Positions 24,619-34,390 of a DNA stretch of 64,000 nt are shown piece by piece. The notes beneath the pieces were generated by a model, which saw nothing but the letters and a program-made list of their open reading frames with translations, had not been told where the DNA came from and did no database searches. The DNA is taken from assembly GCA_964516435.1 (NCBI GenBank), contig CAZEZP010000068.1, positions 5,165 through 69,164 on the forward strand, written 5' to 3'. A program made the translations under genes and the position numbers. This DNA is from HGW-17 sp964516435 (GTDB taxonomy: Bacteria; Myxococcota_A; Polyangia; HGW-17). Every line of letters starts with the position of its first letter. Position 1 is the stretch's first letter.

Positions 24619-27476
24619 AATGTCCGCGCTGCAGTGTTCCGCTTCCTTCGGATCATGAACTCGTCTGTCCCATCTGCGGATTCCAGTTCCAGTTGACCGC
24701 CAGGACCGAAACCCCCCATCTGCCGGTGGACGAAGCCACGCCCCGGAAACTGGAATCGGCCATTGCGACCGAAGAGAACGACGATGATTCGCCCTTCGAG
24801 CGAAGACCGAAGAGTCTCCGGAGCCTCGAGCCTTCCAGCGTGTTCGTCGGACGCGCAGACGACCTGGCCCGCCTGCAGGAGGAACTGAACCGCGTTTCGA
24901 CCAACCGCAGGCTTTCCTTCGTCACCGTGCATGGCTCCGTCGGCATCGGGAAGACCCGCCTGCTGGAAGAATTCGCCAACCGCACCGCCCGCGATGGAAA
25001 CGCCCATGTCATCCAGGGCGGACCCTATGGGCATCCGGCCACGCCCTACGCGCCCGTCATCGACGCCCTGGCGCACTTCTTCCAACTGGATTTCACCGAC
25101 AACGACGCCGAAACGGTCTGCGCGAAATTCGAGGAGTGCCTGAAAAAACACATCCAGGGCTCGCAACTCACCGAGACGGCCCACCTGTTCACGCATTTTC
25201 TGGGATACAACCTGGAAAACAGCGCCGTCATGGAATCCCTGGTGCGCGGCTCGGCCCAACTGGAACTGCGCGTATTCATTTCCCTGCGCCGCGTCCTTTC
25301 GGCCATGGCCGAGGAAAAGGTCGTCCTGCTGGTCATGGACGGCATGGACGCCTGCGAGCAGGAGACCGTCAACCTGATCAACTACCTGGCGGCCGGCCTG
25401 GAACGCCTTCCGGTGATGATCCTCACCGCGGGACGGGACGAGCTCTTCACCCGCTATCCCCAGTGGTCCTCGGGCGAGTACGCCACCCTGCGCCTGCGCC
25501 TGCCCGTCCTGGGGCCGCAGGAGGCCGAGGCGCTGCTCGGGCACCTGCTCTCCGGCGTGGAGAAGATTCCCAAGGTGGTGACGAGCCACGTCCAGGACCA
25601 CATGGACCGCTCGCCGCGGGCCGTGGAGGAGCTCGCCCGCCTGCTCATCGAAAGCGAGGTCATCGACACATCACACGCTCCCTGGAAATTCCGCCTGTCG
25701 AAACTGGCCGAAACCGAACTTCCCTACACGCTCGAAGGCATTCTCAAGGCCCGCATCTACCTCCTGCCGGACGGGGATCGGGACATCCTCAACCGGGCGG
25801 CCACGTTCGGCGAGAACTTCTGGCAGGACGGTATCGTGTCGCTGATCCGGCGCTCCATCTATGCCGAAGACATGAAGACGGACCATGACGGCCCCTCGCT
25901 GGATTCCATCACGCGCTCCGGCGAGTTCACGGTGAACCTGGTGGCCCACAGCCTGGAGCGCCACATCGTCCGCGGGTTCATCGAAGCCGTCCCCGTCAGC
26001 CAGTTGCCCGGGGAAAAGCAGTACCGCTTCAAGTATCCGCCGATGTGGAACATCGTCTATGCCTCCACCAAGGAGCAGCAGCGCAAGATTTTCCACGCGC
26101 AGGCCGCGGAATGGCTGCAACTGCACCTGCTGGAGCCCACGCCGGAACTGCTGGAGGAGGTGGGCCGGCACCTGGAACTGGCCGGAACCCCCGAGAAGGC
26201 CGCCCTCTCCTACCAGAAGGCCGCCGACCTCGCCCGCACCGTCTTCCTCAACGACAAGGCCATCCGCCTGTACATCCAGGCGCTGTCGGTGCAGAACCCG
26301 CAGCAGGTGAGCCTGCGCATCCAGATGTGGCACGATCTGGGCAATGTCTACGAAACGAAGGGGCTCTTCGACAAGGCCCTCGCCTGCTATGAAAAAATGC
26401 TGCGCCTGTCCTGGATCATGGCATCACGCGCCAAGGCCGGCGTTGCGTTCAACAAGATGGGACGCCTGTACCGGCAGCAGGGAAAACTCTCCCTGGCGCT
26501 GGAATATCTCAAGCGAGGCCTGAATCTTTTCGAGGCCGCCGGCGACCTGCGCGGGGTGGCTTCGTCCCACGACGACCTCGGGCAGGTGCTCCATGCGCTG
26601 GGGGATTTCGACGAGGCCATGCGTGCCTGCGGCGAGGCGCTGGAAATCCGGCGCAGGCTGGGGGACGCCCGCTCCATCGCCGTGGTGCTCACCAACATCG
26701 GCTTCATCGAGATCGACAAGGGACTCTTCAACGAGGCCGCCGCGTGCTTCAACGAGGCGCTGGGCATCAACCGCAGCCTGGGAGACCAGTCGGGCGTGTG
26801 CCGCACCCTCAACAGCCTGGGCATCCTGCATTATTACCAGGGCCAGTACGCAGAAGCCCTGGAAGACTGGCAGCGCGGCCTGTCCATCGCCCAGAGCATC
26901 GGCTACATCCCGCTGGAGGCCAAGTTGCAGAACAACCTCGGCGAGGTGCTGCTGCGCATGGGAAAATACCAGGAAGCCAAACTGCGCCTGGAGCGCGCCA
27001 TCGAACTGGCCGAGGACATGCACGAAAAGCGGGTGCTCTACGATGCCAGGCGCAACCTCGGCCTGGTCATGCAGAAACTGGGCGATAACGAGGAAGCCAT
27101 GGACTACGCCATGGAAGCCCTGTCCCTGGCCAAGGAACTGGACATCCTGGAGTTCAAGGCCCGGGCCATGATCACCATCGCCGAAATCCTCTCCAGCACG
27201 GCGCTGTCCTTGGGAGACGACGAAAACGCCGCGCGCCAGTTGGAAGAAACCATATCCCACTTCCAGCAGGGCATCGAACTGTTCCGCATGCTCAAGATCG
27301 AGCGGGAGGTCGCCCTGGGCCTGAAGCGCTATGGCGAATTCCTCATCGAGGCGTCCCGGGAAGCCGAGGCCCTGGCCGCACTGCGCGAGGCCCGGGAGAT
27401 TTTCGGGCGCCTGGGCATGAAGGAACTCGACGATGTCAAGAAACTGATTTTCAAACTGGAAGAAACTCCCAAATAA
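24615..27476 (+). CDS. Zinc-ribbon/AAA-ATPase/TPR signalling protein
   Basis: 953 aa. A zinc ribbon (CPRC at 3-6, CPIC at 18-21) is followed by an AAA-type NTPase of the STAND-like class: FVGRADDL, Walker A GSVGIGKT (107-114) and a Walker B-like VVLLVMDGMDACEQ near 238-248. From about 520 to the end there are around ten TPR motifs (GNVYETKGLFDKALACYEKM, LGILHYYQGQYAEALEDWQR). Such proteins sense signals through the TPR array and change state on ATP binding. No kinase or DNA-binding domain is fused, so its output is unknown. Translational coupling to the deacetylase suggests a cell-envelope role. Confidence 0.85.
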   Translation: MKCPRCSVPLPSDHELVCPICGFQFQLTARTETPHLPVDEATPRKLESAIATEENDDDSPFERRPKSLRSLEPSSVFVGRADDLARLQEELNRVSTNRRLSFVTVHGSVGIGKTRLLEEFANRTARDGNAHVIQGGPYGHPATPYAPVIDALAHFFQLDFTDNDAETVCAKFEECLKKHIQGSQLTETAHLFTHFLGYNLENSAVMESLVRGSAQLELRVFISLRRVLSAMAEEKVVLLVMDGMDACEQETVNLINYLAAGLERLPVMILTAGRDELFTRYPQWSSGEYATLRLRLPVLGPQEAEALLGHLLSGVEKIPKVVTSHVQDHMDRSPRAVEELARLLIESEVIDTSHAPWKFRLSKLAETELPYTLEGILKARIYLLPDGDRDILNRAATFGENFWQDGIVSLIRRSIYAEDMKTDHDGPSLDSITRSGEFTVNLVAHSLERHIVRGFIEAVPVSQLPGEKQYRFKYPPMWNIVYASTKEQQRKIFHAQAAEWLQLHLLEPTPELLEEVGRHLELAGTPEKAALSYQKAADLARTVFLNDKAIRLYIQALSVQNPQQVSLRIQMWHDLGNVYETKGLFDKALACYEKMLRLSWIMASRAKAGVAFNKMGRLYRQQGKLSLALEYLKRGLNLFEAAGDLRGVASSHDDLGQVLHALGDFDEAMRACGEALEIRRRLGDARSIAVVLTNIGFIEIDKGLFNEAAACFNEALGINRSLGDQSGVCRTLNSLGILHYYQGQYAEALEDWQRGLSIAQSIGYIPLEAKLQNNLGEVLLRMGKYQEAKLRLERAIELAEDMHEKRVLYDARRNLGLVMQKLGDNEEAMDYAMEALSLAKELDILEFKARAMITIAEILSSTALSLGDDENAARQLEETISHFQQGIELFRMLKIEREVALGLKRYGEFLIEASREAEALAALREAREIFGRLGMKELDDVKKLIFKLEETPK

Positions 27477-27563
27477 TCACATTTGAAATAAAAAAATAAA
27501 ATCATTACATAATATTGTAATATAATTTTTTAATAGAAAAATAGAAAATATATAAAGGTAGCC
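27477..27563. other. Strongly AT-rich leader of tyrS
   Basis: 87 bp of nearly pure A/T in a GC-rich genome, containing the inverted repeat ATTACA-taatat-TGTAAT near 27506-27523 and several TATAAT-like boxes. It probably carries the tyrS promoter; no T-box or riboswitch was recognised. Confidence 0.4.
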
Positions 27564-28850
27564 ATGCACATTCTCGATGATTTGCACGCCCGAGGACTGA
27601 TTCACGATTCGACCGACGAAAAGGCCCTGCGCGCCCACCTGGACGAAAACGCGCCGGTCCACTTCTACGTGGGCTTCGATCCCACATCGAGTTCCCTCCA
27701 TGTGGGAAGCCTTCTGCCAATCATCACCATGGCACGCCTGCAGCGCGCGGGACACCGGCCCATCATCGTGGTGGGCGGCGGCACGGGCCTCATCGGGGAT
27801 CCATCGGGGAAATCCAGCGAACGCCAGTTGCTCGATCCGGAAACGCTGGCCAGGAACGTGGAGGGCATCCGCGGCCAGTTGCGCGCCATGCTCGATCTGG
27901 ACGATCCCCGCACGGGCGCCTGGGTGCGCAACAATGCCGACTGGCTGTGCCGCCTGAACCTGGTGGAATTCCTGCGCGACGTGGGCAAGCATTTCTCGGT
28001 GAATGCGATGATCGCCCGCGAATCCGTGAAGCAGCGCCTGGAGAACCGCGAGCAGGGCATCTCGTTCACGGAATTTTCCTACCAACTCCTCCAGGCCTAC
28101 GACTTCCTGCACCTGTACCGCACCGACCGTTGCACCCTGCAGGTGGGCGGATCGGACCAGTGGGGCAACATCACGGCAGGCACGGATCTCATCCGGCGAC
28201 TCACGGGAGGCTCGGCGCACGGGCTCACGGTGCCGCTGCTCACCACGGCGGCCGGAACCAAGTTCGGCAAGACCGAAGCCGGAACCGTGTGGCTGGATCC
28301 GCAGCGCACGAGCCCCTACCAGTTCTACCAGTTCTGGCTGCGCACTGCCGACGAGGATGTCGTGCGGCTCCTGCGCTACTTCACGTTCCTGCCGCTGGAA
28401 GAAATCGCGCAACTGGAGGCGGCGCACCGGGAAAGGCCGGAAAAACGCGAGGCCCACACGCGCCTGGCCGAGGAGATGACCCGCCTGGTGCACGGAGAGG
28501 CGGGACTCGCCTCCGCGCGGCGCGGCACGGCCGTCTTCTTCGGCGGTTCACTCGACGAGGTGGGCGAGGAGGAACTGGCCTCCATCTTCTCCGACGTGCC
28601 GTCCTACCAACTGGATCCCAAACGGCTCTCCGAAGGCATCCCGCTGGCGGACCTGTGCGCCGAAAGCGGCTTCTCCAAAAGCCGGGGCGACGCCCGCCGG
28701 CTCGTGGAATCGGGAGGACTCTATCTCAACCAGGTGAAGGTCACGGACCGCGCCCGCATGGTGACGGCCGACGACTTCCGGTTCGGGCGCTTCCTGGTGC
28801 TGCGCTCCGGGAAACGGAACTATCATCTGGTGGTGCTGCCCCGGGAGTGA
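27564..28850 (+). CDS. tyrS: Tyrosyl-tRNA synthetase
   Basis: 428 aa, the usual TyrS length. Class I signatures: HVGS (46-49, the HIGH motif), KFGKT (233-237, the KMSKS motif), VGGGTGLIGDPSGKSSER and LQVGGSDQWGNITAG for tyrosine and adenylate binding. A C-terminal S4 RNA-binding domain starts near 360 (LADLCAESGFSKSRGDARRLV, LYLNQVKV). It charges tRNA-Tyr. It begins an operon with a periplasmic-binding-like protein (6-nt gap) and an ABC-F ATPase. Confidence 0.96.
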   Translation: MHILDDLHARGLIHDSTDEKALRAHLDENAPVHFYVGFDPTSSSLHVGSLLPIITMARLQRAGHRPIIVVGGGTGLIGDPSGKSSERQLLDPETLARNVEGIRGQLRAMLDLDDPRTGAWVRNNADWLCRLNLVEFLRDVGKHFSVNAMIARESVKQRLENREQGISFTEFSYQLLQAYDFLHLYRTDRCTLQVGGSDQWGNITAGTDLIRRLTGGSAHGLTVPLLTTAAGTKFGKTEAGTVWLDPQRTSPYQFYQFWLRTADEDVVRLLRYFTFLPLEEIAQLEAAHRERPEKREAHTRLAEEMTRLVHGEAGLASARRGTAVFFGGSLDEVGEEELASIFSDVPSYQLDPKRLSEGIPLADLCAESGFSKSRGDARRLVESGGLYLNQVKVTDRARMVTADDFRFGRFLVLRSGKRNYHLVVLPRE

Positions 28851-28856
28851 GCGTTC

Positions 28857-30563
28857 ATGGGTCTTTTCGCCGCCATCCTTTCCGCCGTGCTGTCCGTTTC
28901 CGTCACGGGCGGCGCCATCCCGCCCGCCTACCTGCCGCTCTACCAGGCGGCCGATGCCTTCTCCTCGGGGGATGCAGCCCGGGGAGCGGCCCTGATCGAG
29001 CCCCTGCTCGACGGGAGGGAACCGGGAACCGGCGACGATGCCGGACCCGCCCGGAGCGCCCGCATGCTGCTCGCCGTGCACCACGCCTGCACGGGACGCA
29101 TCCGGCAGGCCCGCAGTTTCTGGGACGTCCTCTCGCAGGAGGAACGCCGCCGCACGGCGCTCTCCTTCATCGGCCGGCGCCTCGTGGCCCTGCGGACCAT
29201 TCCGGACGCATCCGCGCCCGCCGTGTGGATCCATGCCGACGGCATGCTCGGGATGTACCGCGACTGCCGCCCCGAAGGCATCCTGTTCCTCGCGGACTTC
29301 CTGTACGAGGAAGGCTCTACCGAGATCCGAAAGGCACTCTTCGACTGGATTCCTTCCCAACTCCCTCTGGACGCTTCCTTTTCCGCGGAAGAATACCGGG
29401 CCATCGTCCCCTATTTCCGGCTCGTGCTCAAGCGCCTGCGCCACCACTGGCTCTCCGAGCCCCTTTCGGATGCCGAGATCGAGGCGCTGGACGCCTGGAT
29501 GAAGAGACTGAACCGGACGCATCCCCTGGAGTCGGGCACCCCGTGGCGCATCAGCGCGCTCGTGCCGCTCTCGGGAACCTGGGCTCCGGTGGGCATGTCC
29601 ATGCTGGGCGCCCTCTCGGCGGTGCAGGAGCAGATCCCCGGCCTGGAAATCGTGGTGCACAACACCCATTCCTCCGCGGACACCGCGCTTTCGCTCCTCG
29701 AGGATGAGATCCTGGCCCGGGATCGGCCGCTGGCGGTCCTGCTGCCCCCGGACGCCGAAAGCCAGAAAGCGATCCTGGCCGCAGGCGCGCGAAACGTGCT
29801 CTTTTTGGGCATCACGGATGCGCCCGACGGCGTGAATGCGGCCCCCAACGCCTTTTTCGCGGCCCCATCGCGCCGCGCGCGGGTGGAAGCGCTGGCGGCC
29901 CGCGCGATTGCGGAAAAAGCCCTGCGTGTGGGCATCCTGGCCCCCGACACCCCGACCGGGCGCGACATGGCCGCTGTTGCCAGGGCCGCCATCGAGAAAG
30001 CAAGGGGCAAGGTCGTTTTCTCCCGCACCTACGACCCGATGAAACTGCCGGCGGCCCTTTCCATCCCCGAGTTGAAGGATGCCCAGGCCGTCCTCATCCC
30101 CGATGCGGCCGAGCGGGTGGTGGCGCTGGCCCGCCGCCTGGCCGCCGCGGGGGCCTTCCCCGCCCCTCTCGACGCCCGCGGAAATGGATTTCTGCTCCTG
30201 GCCACCGCCGAAGCCCTCACGCCGGCGCTCGTCAGCGGCAATGCCCGCTATCTTTCGGGCGCCATCTTCGCGCCGGGATTCTATTCCGGCGTGCCGGATG
30301 CGGAATTCAATCCGCTGATCGCCTATTTTTCACGCTCCAACCAGACCGCCGTGCTGGAATCCGCCGCCGAGACCTTCTGGTGGGTGCGCTCGCTGGCGCC
30401 CGCCGCCGTGCGCAGCCGCGGAGTCACGGTCCTGCTGCATCAGGAAATCGCCGCCTGGAACCAGGGTCCCGGACTGGGACCCGTGTTCGGTCCCGACCGG
30501 CGCAGCATCCGGCCGGTACGTCTGTACCGCTTCCTTTCGGGCCGCATGACGCGGCTGCAGTGA
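28857..30563 (+). CDS. Periplasmic type 1 ligand-binding-like protein
   Basis: 568 aa with signal peptide MGLFAAILSAVLSVSVTGGA. The first 215 residues are helical and may be TPR-like. From about 225 on it has the type 1 periplasmic-binding/LivK-like fold: ISALVPLSGTWAPVGMSMLGAL, IVVHNTHSSADTALSLLEDE, FLGITDAPDG and VGILAPDTPTGRDMAAVA. The helical-plus-PBP1 layout is that of LpoA (activator of penicillin-binding protein 1A) and related proteins, so a role in peptidoglycan synthesis is possible. No lipobox is seen, unlike LpoA. It lies between tyrS and the ABC-F gene. Confidence 0.75.
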   Translation: MGLFAAILSAVLSVSVTGGAIPPAYLPLYQAADAFSSGDAARGAALIEPLLDGREPGTGDDAGPARSARMLLAVHHACTGRIRQARSFWDVLSQEERRRTALSFIGRRLVALRTIPDASAPAVWIHADGMLGMYRDCRPEGILFLADFLYEEGSTEIRKALFDWIPSQLPLDASFSAEEYRAIVPYFRLVLKRLRHHWLSEPLSDAEIEALDAWMKRLNRTHPLESGTPWRISALVPLSGTWAPVGMSMLGALSAVQEQIPGLEIVVHNTHSSADTALSLLEDEILARDRPLAVLLPPDAESQKAILAAGARNVLFLGITDAPDGVNAAPNAFFAAPSRRARVEALAARAIAEKALRVGILAPDTPTGRDMAAVARAAIEKARGKVVFSRTYDPMKLPAALSIPELKDAQAVLIPDAAERVVALARRLAAAGAFPAPLDARGNGFLLLATAEALTPALVSGNARYLSGAIFAPGFYSGVPDAEFNPLIAYFSRSNQTAVLESAAETFWWVRSLAPAAVRSRGVTVLLHQEIAAWNQGPGLGPVFGPDRRSIRPVRLYRFLSGRMTRLQ

Positions 30564-30568
30564 TCTCC

Positions 30569-32368
30569 ATGCCCCAACTGCAACTGACGGACGTCCATTA
30601 TGCCTTCGGAGGCCGCGTACTGCTCGACGGCGTGGATCTGATTCTCGAAAAAGGCGAACGCGTGGCCCTCCTGGGCGCCAACGGCAGCGGAAAATCCACC
30701 CTGCTGCGCATCGTCGCCGGCCAACTCGCGCCCGATGCGGGCGTGCGCGCCATGGAACCGGGATTGCGCATCGCCTTCCTGCCGCAGGAAGTCCCCGACG
30801 GTCAGGAAGGCTCGCTCGAATCGGTGGTCAAGGACATCGTGCGCGCCTGCGCACGGACGCAGACGCTCTTTCCCGAGGACGAGCAATCCGTGCGGGAGAC
30901 GATTTCGCGCATGCGCCTGGACCCGGGCGCGCCATTCGCCTCCCTGTCGGGCGGCATGCGGCGCCGGGCGTGGATTGCCGGCGTGCTGGCGGCCCGGGCG
31001 GATCTGCTCCTGCTGGATGAGCCCACGAACCACCTGGACACCGAGGCCGTCATGCAACTGGAATCCGCCCTGCTGCGCCAGGCTGGTACGGTGCTCTTCA
31101 TCACGCATGACCGCGCCTTTCTGGAACGCATGGGCACGCGCTTTCTGGACCTGGACCGGGGGCGGCTTATTTCCTATCCCGGCGACTGGCGCACCTACCG
31201 GCAGCGGCGGGAGGCGCTCCTGGTGGCCGAGGAGGAGCGGCTGGCCAAGTTCGACAGGAAACTCCAGCAGGAGGAGGAATGGCTGCGCCGCGGGGTCAAG
31301 GCCCGGCGCACCCGCAACGAGGGACGGGTGAAGCGGCTCATGGAAATGCGCGCCGAGCGGAGGGCCGTGCGCGAGCGTGCTGCCAGCATCGACCTGCAGG
31401 TGGAACTCGCCCGCCAGTCGGGAAAACTGGTGCTGGAAGCCTCCCATGTCTCGTTTTCATATGGAGAAATGCCCGTGGTGCGCGATTTCTCGACGGTCGT
31501 CTCCCGCGGGGACCGCATTGGCATCGTGGGCCCCAACGGCTGCGGAAAGACCACGCTGCTGCGGCTTTTCTTCGGCCAACTGGCGCCGCAGGCAGGGCGC
31601 ATCCGGCACGGAGCGAACCTGCAGGTGGTGTTCTTCGACCAACTGCGCGAGCAACTGGATCCGCGCCGCACGCTGCGCGAAACCGTGGCCGATGGAAGCG
31701 ATTTCCTGGACGTCGGGGGAAAACGGCGCCACGTGGCGGGCTGGTTGCAGGATTTCCTGTTTCATTCCAGCCAGTTCGACACCCCCGTGGGCGCACTTTC
31801 CGGCGGCGAGCGCAACCGCCTGATGCTGGCCCGCCTGTTCGCCCGGCCGTCCAACGTGCTGGTGATGGACGAGCCCACCAACGACCTGGACATGGACACG
31901 CTGGAACTGCTGGAGGAAACCCTGGACGAATATCCCGGAACCGTGCTGCTGGTGAGCCACGACCGCGCCTTCCTGGACGGCGTGGCGACTTCCGTGTGGC
32001 GCTTCGAGGGCGATGGGCGCGTGATGGAATACGTGGGCGGCTGGTCGGATCTGCCGCCGCTGCCCGAGCGCGCGGAGGAAAAGCCCGCTCCCCGGCCGCG
32101 CAGGGAAACTTCCCGGCAAAATGAATCCGCGCCGGCCCGGCCGCGGCGGCGCACGTTCGCCGAGACGCGCGAACTGGCCGGCATGGAAGCGCGCATCGCA
32201 TCCCTGGAAGAGGAAAAATCACGCCTGGTGGCGCAACTTTCCGATCCGGCCTTCTATCGGGAGCAGGCGGCGCAGGCGGCTGCCATTTCCCGGCGCGTGC
32301 AGGAGATCGACGCCGAACTGGAAGCCGCATGGGAACGCTGGGCCTTTCTGGATGGTCTGCCGTCCTGA
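30569..32368 (+). CDS. ABC-F family ATPase (Uup/EttA-like)
   Basis: 599 aa from ATG 30569. Two ABC domains without membrane helices: Walker A GANGSGKST with signature SGGMRRR and LLLDEPTNHLD, then GPNGCGKTT with LSGGERNRL and VMDEPTNDLD. A charged linker (about 220-270) separates them, and a C-terminal coiled coil (about 525-599, RIASLEEEKSRLVAQL) is present as in Uup. Members bind ribosomes and relieve stalled or misfolded translation complexes. It ends the tyrS operon. Position and coiled coil favour Uup over EttA. Confidence 0.9.
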   Translation: MPQLQLTDVHYAFGGRVLLDGVDLILEKGERVALLGANGSGKSTLLRIVAGQLAPDAGVRAMEPGLRIAFLPQEVPDGQEGSLESVVKDIVRACARTQTLFPEDEQSVRETISRMRLDPGAPFASLSGGMRRRAWIAGVLAARADLLLLDEPTNHLDTEAVMQLESALLRQAGTVLFITHDRAFLERMGTRFLDLDRGRLISYPGDWRTYRQRREALLVAEEERLAKFDRKLQQEEEWLRRGVKARRTRNEGRVKRLMEMRAERRAVRERAASIDLQVELARQSGKLVLEASHVSFSYGEMPVVRDFSTVVSRGDRIGIVGPNGCGKTTLLRLFFGQLAPQAGRIRHGANLQVVFFDQLREQLDPRRTLRETVADGSDFLDVGGKRRHVAGWLQDFLFHSSQFDTPVGALSGGERNRLMLARLFARPSNVLVMDEPTNDLDMDTLELLEETLDEYPGTVLLVSHDRAFLDGVATSVWRFEGDGRVMEYVGGWSDLPPLPERAEEKPAPRPRRETSRQNESAPARPRRRTFAETRELAGMEARIASLEEEKSRLVAQLSDPAFYREQAAQAAAISRRVQEIDAELEAAWERWAFLDGLPS

Positions 32369-32422
32369 CGGCGGCGGCTTTCATTTTTCCAATGCGCTAC
32401 CGCATGGCCAGAGATGCCCAAT

Positions 32423-32446
32423 GACGGGACCCTGTCTTTGTTTTTT
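32423..32446 (+). terminator. Possible terminator of the tyrS operon
   Basis: GACGG and CTGTC arms (32423-32436) with a short loop, followed by TTTGTTTTTT, about 55 nt after the ABC-F stop. Confidence 0.4.
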
Positions 32447-32506
32447 CCGCCACCAGCAAGTTCCGGGGAAATTCCGGAAGAAGATCAGAGGAAGGTCAGA
32501 GCAAAA

Positions 32507-34390
32507 TCAGCGACAGTTGAAGGTCAGAGAGAAGGATTCGATGACGCCGGTGTCCCGGGCGGCCAGGTCGCGCACGAACAGGCGCCAGTCCCCGGCGATG
32601 CCCGTGGTGTGCGGCGCGTAGGCCACGCGCGAAACTACCAGATCGTCCGTGCCGCCGCCCGCGCGGTTGTGCAGGTTGAGCACGGTGCCCGAGGGATCGA
32701 TGAGATCCACGACCAGATCCCCGATGTAGGTGTGCCGAATCACGAAGTTCACCACCACCTCGGGACGGGCGCAGAAAGCGGAGGAAACCGTCGCCACCGA
32801 GGAGGCGCCAGATGGATTGTTGTCCGGAATGGCCACGTTTTCGGTGCCGCTGACTCTCATCGGAGGAATGGAATTGGGATGCCAGGCGCAGGCATTGTCC
32901 ACGCATGCCCAGTTGCCGGGAATCTGGATGTGCGGCAGGGCGGCGCAGTCGGCATCCACGGTTTGCGGCATGCACCAGGTCTCGGAGCGGCAGGTGCCAG
33001 CGCCGTCGACGATGCCCTTGCAGACGAGGCCGTCGCGGCAGGAAGCGTTCGTAGAGCAGGCATCGCCCTCGAAACCGCCGGTGCGGGCGTCCTGGCAGTC
33101 CCCGTAGCAGGGCGCATACGGATTGAAGCAGTGGTGTGGATTGCAGATCTGGTTCGGCGCACAGTCGGCGTTGGTGTTGCACAGGCCATAGGGCAGTTGC
33201 TCGTAGTAAGACACCATGGTAGCGGCAAAGCCCCAGCCCGTGATGGAGGAATCCGACGTCAGGAGGATGTTCACGGTGTCGCCGCGGATTTCCGGAGACC
33301 AGTAATCGCTGTAGGTGCCCGTCAGGCGCACGGGGGCGAAGTTGGGATCCGTGCCCGCCAGTTGCAGGTAGTCGTAGCCGTTCTCGAGTTCGATGCGCGT
33401 GAAGAAGAGCTTGATGCGCTGGGCGCCCGGGCGGGAGAACTGCCAGGAGACGCCCGCGTTGTCGGCATAGGGATGCGCCGACTCGTAGCCCTGCACGAGG
33501 TGCGTGGTCCAGGACCACGGCCCCGGCGGCGGGTTGTCGCAGTTGACGACGCACATGCCCGCGGAGCATTCCGTCACGCCGCGGCACAGCGGGCGCGTCC
33601 AGGTGTTGGCGGGGTTTTCGCAATCCTGCGCAATCACGCACGCGCCGGCATCCAGGCAGGTACCGTTGCCATCGGCATCCGTGTTCGCGCAATACAGGGT
33701 GCGGCTACCATCGGACAGGCAGGCCAGGCCCGAATCCGGACCGCAGGGCTCGCCGGAAATCGCGATTCCGACGGTCTGGTGGCAGTTGTCCCACACGATC
33801 AGGCCCGCATCGGAATACCAACCCTCGGAGCGGGAACCGATGGCACCGCAGGTGGGAGCAGCCATGGACGCGCAGTTCTCGTAGCGGATGAGCGCACCGG
33901 TGTCTTCCCAGTACCAGCCCTCGGAGCGGGTGCCGATGGCATTGCACACGGGACGGTGCCGCACTTCCTGCATCATTTCATAACGATAGCGGGTCACCAG
34001 GAACCCCCAGCGGCGCACGCTGGCATCCGAGCGCAGGTTGAACACCACACGAGAGCCTTCCACCCGGTAGGTGTTGCCCGTGAGCGTGCCCGTGAGGCGA
34101 TGGACGATGCGGCCGTTTTCATCCAGCAGGTTCACGAAGTCGTAGCGGTTCTCCGTCTCGAAACGGTCGAACGTCACCTCGATGGCCACGGCGCCCGGCA
34201 CGTCCAGAGTCCAGGAAAGGTTGGCGTTGTTGGGATAGCTGTGGGGGCTCTCGATGCGCGTGGAGCCCTCGTGCACCGTCAGCCGGCCGGAAAAGGAACC
34301 CACCTCGGCGGGCGTGTTGGGATCCGGCTCGCAGGCCGCGATTGTGGCAACTAGAAACAAAGAAATCAACAGCAAAACCCGGTTTTCCAT
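32507..34390 (-). CDS. Lipoprotein with two CUB-like domains, Cys-rich linkers and a C-terminal proprotein-convertase P domain
   Basis: 627 aa from ATG 34390 (GAGGTG upstream). The signal MENRVLLLISLFLVATIAAC ends in a lipobox. Two CUB-like beta domains are recognisable: SPHSYPNNANLSWTLDVPGA...IEVTFDRFETENRYDFVNL, and SAHPYADNAGVSWQFSRPGA...IKLFFTRIELENGYDYLQL. Between and after them are Cys-rich stretches, including a duplicated GTRSEGWYW/GSRSEGWYS unit. The last 120 residues (IPDNNPSGASSVATV, VVNFVIRHTYIGDLVVDLI, GIAGDWRLFVRDLAARDTG, ESFSLTFNC) form a P domain, usually attached to subtilisin-like proteases; no protease domain is present here. Likely a surface adhesion or binding protein. 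Confidence 0.87.
   Translation of the reverse strand: MENRVLLLISLFLVATIAACEPDPNTPAEVGSFSGRLTVHEGSTRIESPHSYPNNANLSWTLDVPGAVAIEVTFDRFETENRYDFVNLLDENGRIVHRLTGTLTGNTYRVEGSRVVFNLRSDASVRRWGFLVTRYRYEMMQEVRHRPVCNAIGTRSEGWYWEDTGALIRYENCASMAAPTCGAIGSRSEGWYSDAGLIVWDNCHQTVGIAISGEPCGPDSGLACLSDGSRTLYCANTDADGNGTCLDAGACVIAQDCENPANTWTRPLCRGVTECSAGMCVVNCDNPPPGPWSWTTHLVQGYESAHPYADNAGVSWQFSRPGAQRIKLFFTRIELENGYDYLQLAGTDPNFAPVRLTGTYSDYWSPEIRGDTVNILLTSDSSITGWGFAATMVSYYEQLPYGLCNTNADCAPNQICNPHHCFNPYAPCYGDCQDARTGGFEGDACSTNASCRDGLVCKGIVDGAGTCRSETWCMPQTVDADCAALPHIQIPGNWACVDNACAWHPNSIPPMRVSGTENVAIPDNNPSGASSVATVSSAFCARPEVVVNFVIRHTYIGDLVVDLIDPSGTVLNLHNRAGGGTDDLVVSRVAYAPHTTGIAGDWRLFVRDLAARDTGVIESFSLTFNCR

Noticed and set aside
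27477..27563. T-box leader for tyrS
   Set aside because: Too short and AT-rich, without the specifier loop or antiterminator sequence.
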